Below, in pieces: positions 4,933 through 6,014 of a stretch of 6,014 nucleotides of DNA (positions are counted from its first letter, which is position 1; every line of letters starts with the position of its first letter). Made by a program: the position numbers and the translations under genes. This DNA is from Clostridia bacterium (lineage in GTDB: Bacteria; UBA6262; WVXT01; JAUXBS01), in assembly GCA_030618495.1 (NCBI GenBank), contig JAUXDE010000102.1:1-6014 (forward strand), written 5' to 3'. Below the pieces are notes generated by a model. The model did no database searches. It was not told the origin of the DNA and saw nothing but the letters and a program-made list of their open reading frames with translations.

Positions 4933-4939
4933 AAAGGAG
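4933..4939 (+). promoter_or_regulatory. Ribosome binding site AAAGGAG, sets the nitroreductase start
   Basis: A strong AAAGGAG lies 7 bases before the ATG at 4947. It selects this start over in-frame ATGs at 4887, 4890 and 4920. Confidence 0.85.
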
Positions 4940-4946
4940 AAATTCC

Positions 4947-5519
4947 ATGGAATCAAAAATACTTGAAGTAATCACTAAAAGAAGGAGCATCCGGAACTAC
5001 GGCCCCGGGGAAATCGAAGAGGAAAAACTGCGGTTAATCCTTGAATCAGCCCGGCTCGCCCCGTCCTCGTGCAACAGCCAGCCATGGCACTTCATAGTCG
5101 TTAAGGATCGTAAAAAGATAGAAGATTTATCAAAAGATGTCCCTGTAGGAGAAAAGATAATCGGTTATTATGCCTCAAACAGGTTCATCTCCAAGGCTTC
5201 CATTATAATAGTTGCCTGCGCAAACCCTCACCCTATAACCCACTCCGCCGCCAAAGTAGCAGGCATGGACCTGCTTATGCTTGACATGGGCATTGCCATT
5301 GAGCATATGGTCCTTACAGCCGCCGAACTTGGCATTGGGACATGCTGGCTGGGTTACTTCAGCGATAAAAAGATAAGGAAACTACTTGGCATTCCGAAAA
5401 GGACTAAAATTGCTGCGCTGCTTTCGCTGGGCTATCCGGATGTAACCGGTAGGTCAAAGGAACAAAAACGCAAAGAACTCAGGGAAATCTATTCAATCAA
5501 TACCTATAAAAAGCAATAA
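4947..5519 (+). CDS. Nitroreductase family FMN-dependent oxidoreductase
   Basis: A 190-residue protein, complete for the family. It opens with K-R-R-S-I-R-N-Y (11-18), the Arg-rich loop that binds the FMN phosphate. The second flavin motif, A-P-S-S-C-N-S-Q-P-W-H-F-I-V-V (38-52), is intact. The dimer helix M-D-L-L-M-L-D-M-G-I-A-I-E-H (107-120) leads to A-A-E-L-G-I-G-T-C-W-L-G (125-136), a third flavin contact. These enzymes are cytoplasmic dimers that use NAD(P)H to reduce nitro compounds, quinones or flavins; the natural substrate cannot be read from sequence. No iron-sulfur Cys cluster is present, and the protein is not fused to a ferredoxin. It is transcribed alone from its own promoter, divergent from DUF167, and ends 46 bases before the convergent receiver gene. 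No clear terminator is seen in that gap. Confidence 0.95.
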   Translation: MESKILEVITKRRSIRNYGPGEIEEEKLRLILESARLAPSSCNSQPWHFIVVKDRKKIEDLSKDVPVGEKIIGYYASNRFISKASIIIVACANPHPITHSAAKVAGMDLLMLDMGIAIEHMVLTAAELGIGTCWLGYFSDKKIRKLLGIPKRTKIAALLSLGYPDVTGRSKEQKRKELREIYSINTYKKQ

Positions 5520-5565
5520 CAGCGCCCTGGTTTTATTTGATTACATACCGAAACTTAAAATTCCA

Positions 5566-6014
5566 TTACTTAATCAGCATTTCGCCGATCATTCTGGAAA
5601 GGTTATCATATGAGAAGGGTTTCTGAATGAATTCAAGATTGGGAAACGTTTTTATTGTAACATCTTCCTTCATTGCGGGATACGCCGTTGCAATTATAAC
5701 AGGTATTAGAAATTTCTTCTGCTTCATCCTTTCAAGGACTTCAACACCGCTCATCCCGGCCATCTTAATATCAAGTATCATCAGCTCAGGGGGGTCAGTG
5801 CCTGCAATTTTGTCCATGGCTTCCATCCCATTGCTTGCCAGCCTGACATCATAGCCCCTTTCAATAAGTTCCTCCTTATACATCGCGCTGAGTTTAGCAT
5901 TATCTTCCACGACAAGTATCTTCCTGCCCTTTCCCACTTTCCCGGTCGCATCTTCCGCGTCTTCTACGCTGAATCCTCCGTCCATGACCAGTTCTATTGA
6001 CTGCTCGTTTATCT
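5566..6014 (-). CDS. Response-regulator receiver domain protein (N-terminus outside window)
   Basis: A complete CheY-like receiver domain ends the gene. Counting from the ATG at 5985, the acidic pair is E27-D28 (I-L-V-V-E-D-N), the phosphorylated Asp is D72 (L-M-I-L-D-I-K-M), the switch Thr is T100 (I-I-A-T-A-Y-P) and the conserved Lys is K122 (I-Q-K-P-F-S). All catalytic residues are present, so it should accept phosphate from a histidine kinase. No output domain follows; the protein ends about 15 residues after the K-P. The frame stays open upstream of 5985 to the window edge (I-N-E-Q-S-I-E-L-V) and no Shine-Dalgarno precedes that ATG, so the true start is probably beyond 6014. An N-terminal partner domain, perhaps DNA-binding or a kinase part, may lie there. 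I cannot identify it. Confidence 0.88.
   Translation of the reverse strand, partial: INEQSIELVMDGGFSVEDAEDATGKVGKGRKILVVEDNAKLSAMYKEELIERGYDVRLASNGMEAMDKIAGTDPPELMILDIKMAGMSGVEVLERMKQKKFLIPVIIATAYPAMKEDVTIKTFPNLEFIQKPFSYDNLSRMIGEMLIK

Noticed and set aside
4887-4946. A 20-residue longer N-terminus for the nitroreductase
   Set aside because: The extension overlaps the -35 and -10 boxes and would start before the predicted transcript. AAAGGAG sits correctly for the ATG at 4947, where the family's normal N-terminus begins.
4867-4946. Minus-strand promoter for DUF167 in the divergent region
   Set aside because: Candidate boxes (TTGATT with TATAGT at 15 bases, or a lone TAAAAT) are poorly spaced or incomplete, so I did not list one.
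5520-5565. Terminator between the nitroreductase and receiver genes
   Set aside because: Only a 3-bp CAG/CTG stem ahead of GTTTTATTT is present, too weak to call an intrinsic terminator.

Overview
This window looks like chromosomal DNA of an uncultivated or little-studied Gram-negative bacterium. It has moderate-to-low GC, sigma70-type promoters (TTGACA/TATAAT-like boxes), purine-rich Shine-Dalgarno sequences, and two or more exported or membrane-anchored helical proteins. The gene mix (LemA, TPM, a minimal nucleotidyltransferase, DUF167 and a single receiver-domain protein) would suit groups such as Omnitrophota, Nitrospirota or Desulfobacterota. I cannot place the phylum from this sequence. 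No rRNA, tRNA, CRISPR array or transposase is visible.

Layout. (1) 2-238 (+): the C-terminal end of a small protein built of 7-residue repeats, probably a CpxP/Spy-like periplasmic metal or stress protein. (2) 265-1152 (-): a secreted, Lys/Glu/Ala-rich coiled-coil protein convergent with it. (3) 1153-1385: a divergent AT-rich control region with a promoter each way, an 11-bp-phased TTGT-box array and a strong leader hairpin. (4) 1386-2411 (+): a GT-B glycosyltransferase-like protein. (5) 4866-2408 (-): DUF167, then a tightly packed set of an MNT-like nucleotidyltransferase, a TPM-domain membrane protein and LemA. (6) 4947-5519 (+): a nitroreductase with its own promoter. (7) 5566-6014 (-): a response-regulator receiver domain that runs off the right edge.

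How the genes may work together. The clearest functional unit is nucleotidyltransferase-TPM-LemA. The first two genes overlap by ATGA, TPM and LemA are two membrane-anchored families often found side by side, and one good promoter with a palindrome at its start site precedes the set. The nucleotidyltransferase reads N-I-N where the family has D-x-D, so it may be a binding or regulatory member rather than an enzyme. The glycosyltransferase stands alone under its own promoter and ends in a TTAA that also serves as the stop of lemA on the other strand.

I did not find a clearly new multi-gene system. The most unusual signals are the control region before the glycosyltransferase (phased boxes plus leader hairpin), the degenerate nucleotidyltransferase fixed in a TPM-LemA operon, and the single amber codon that separates TPM from LemA in one continuous frame.
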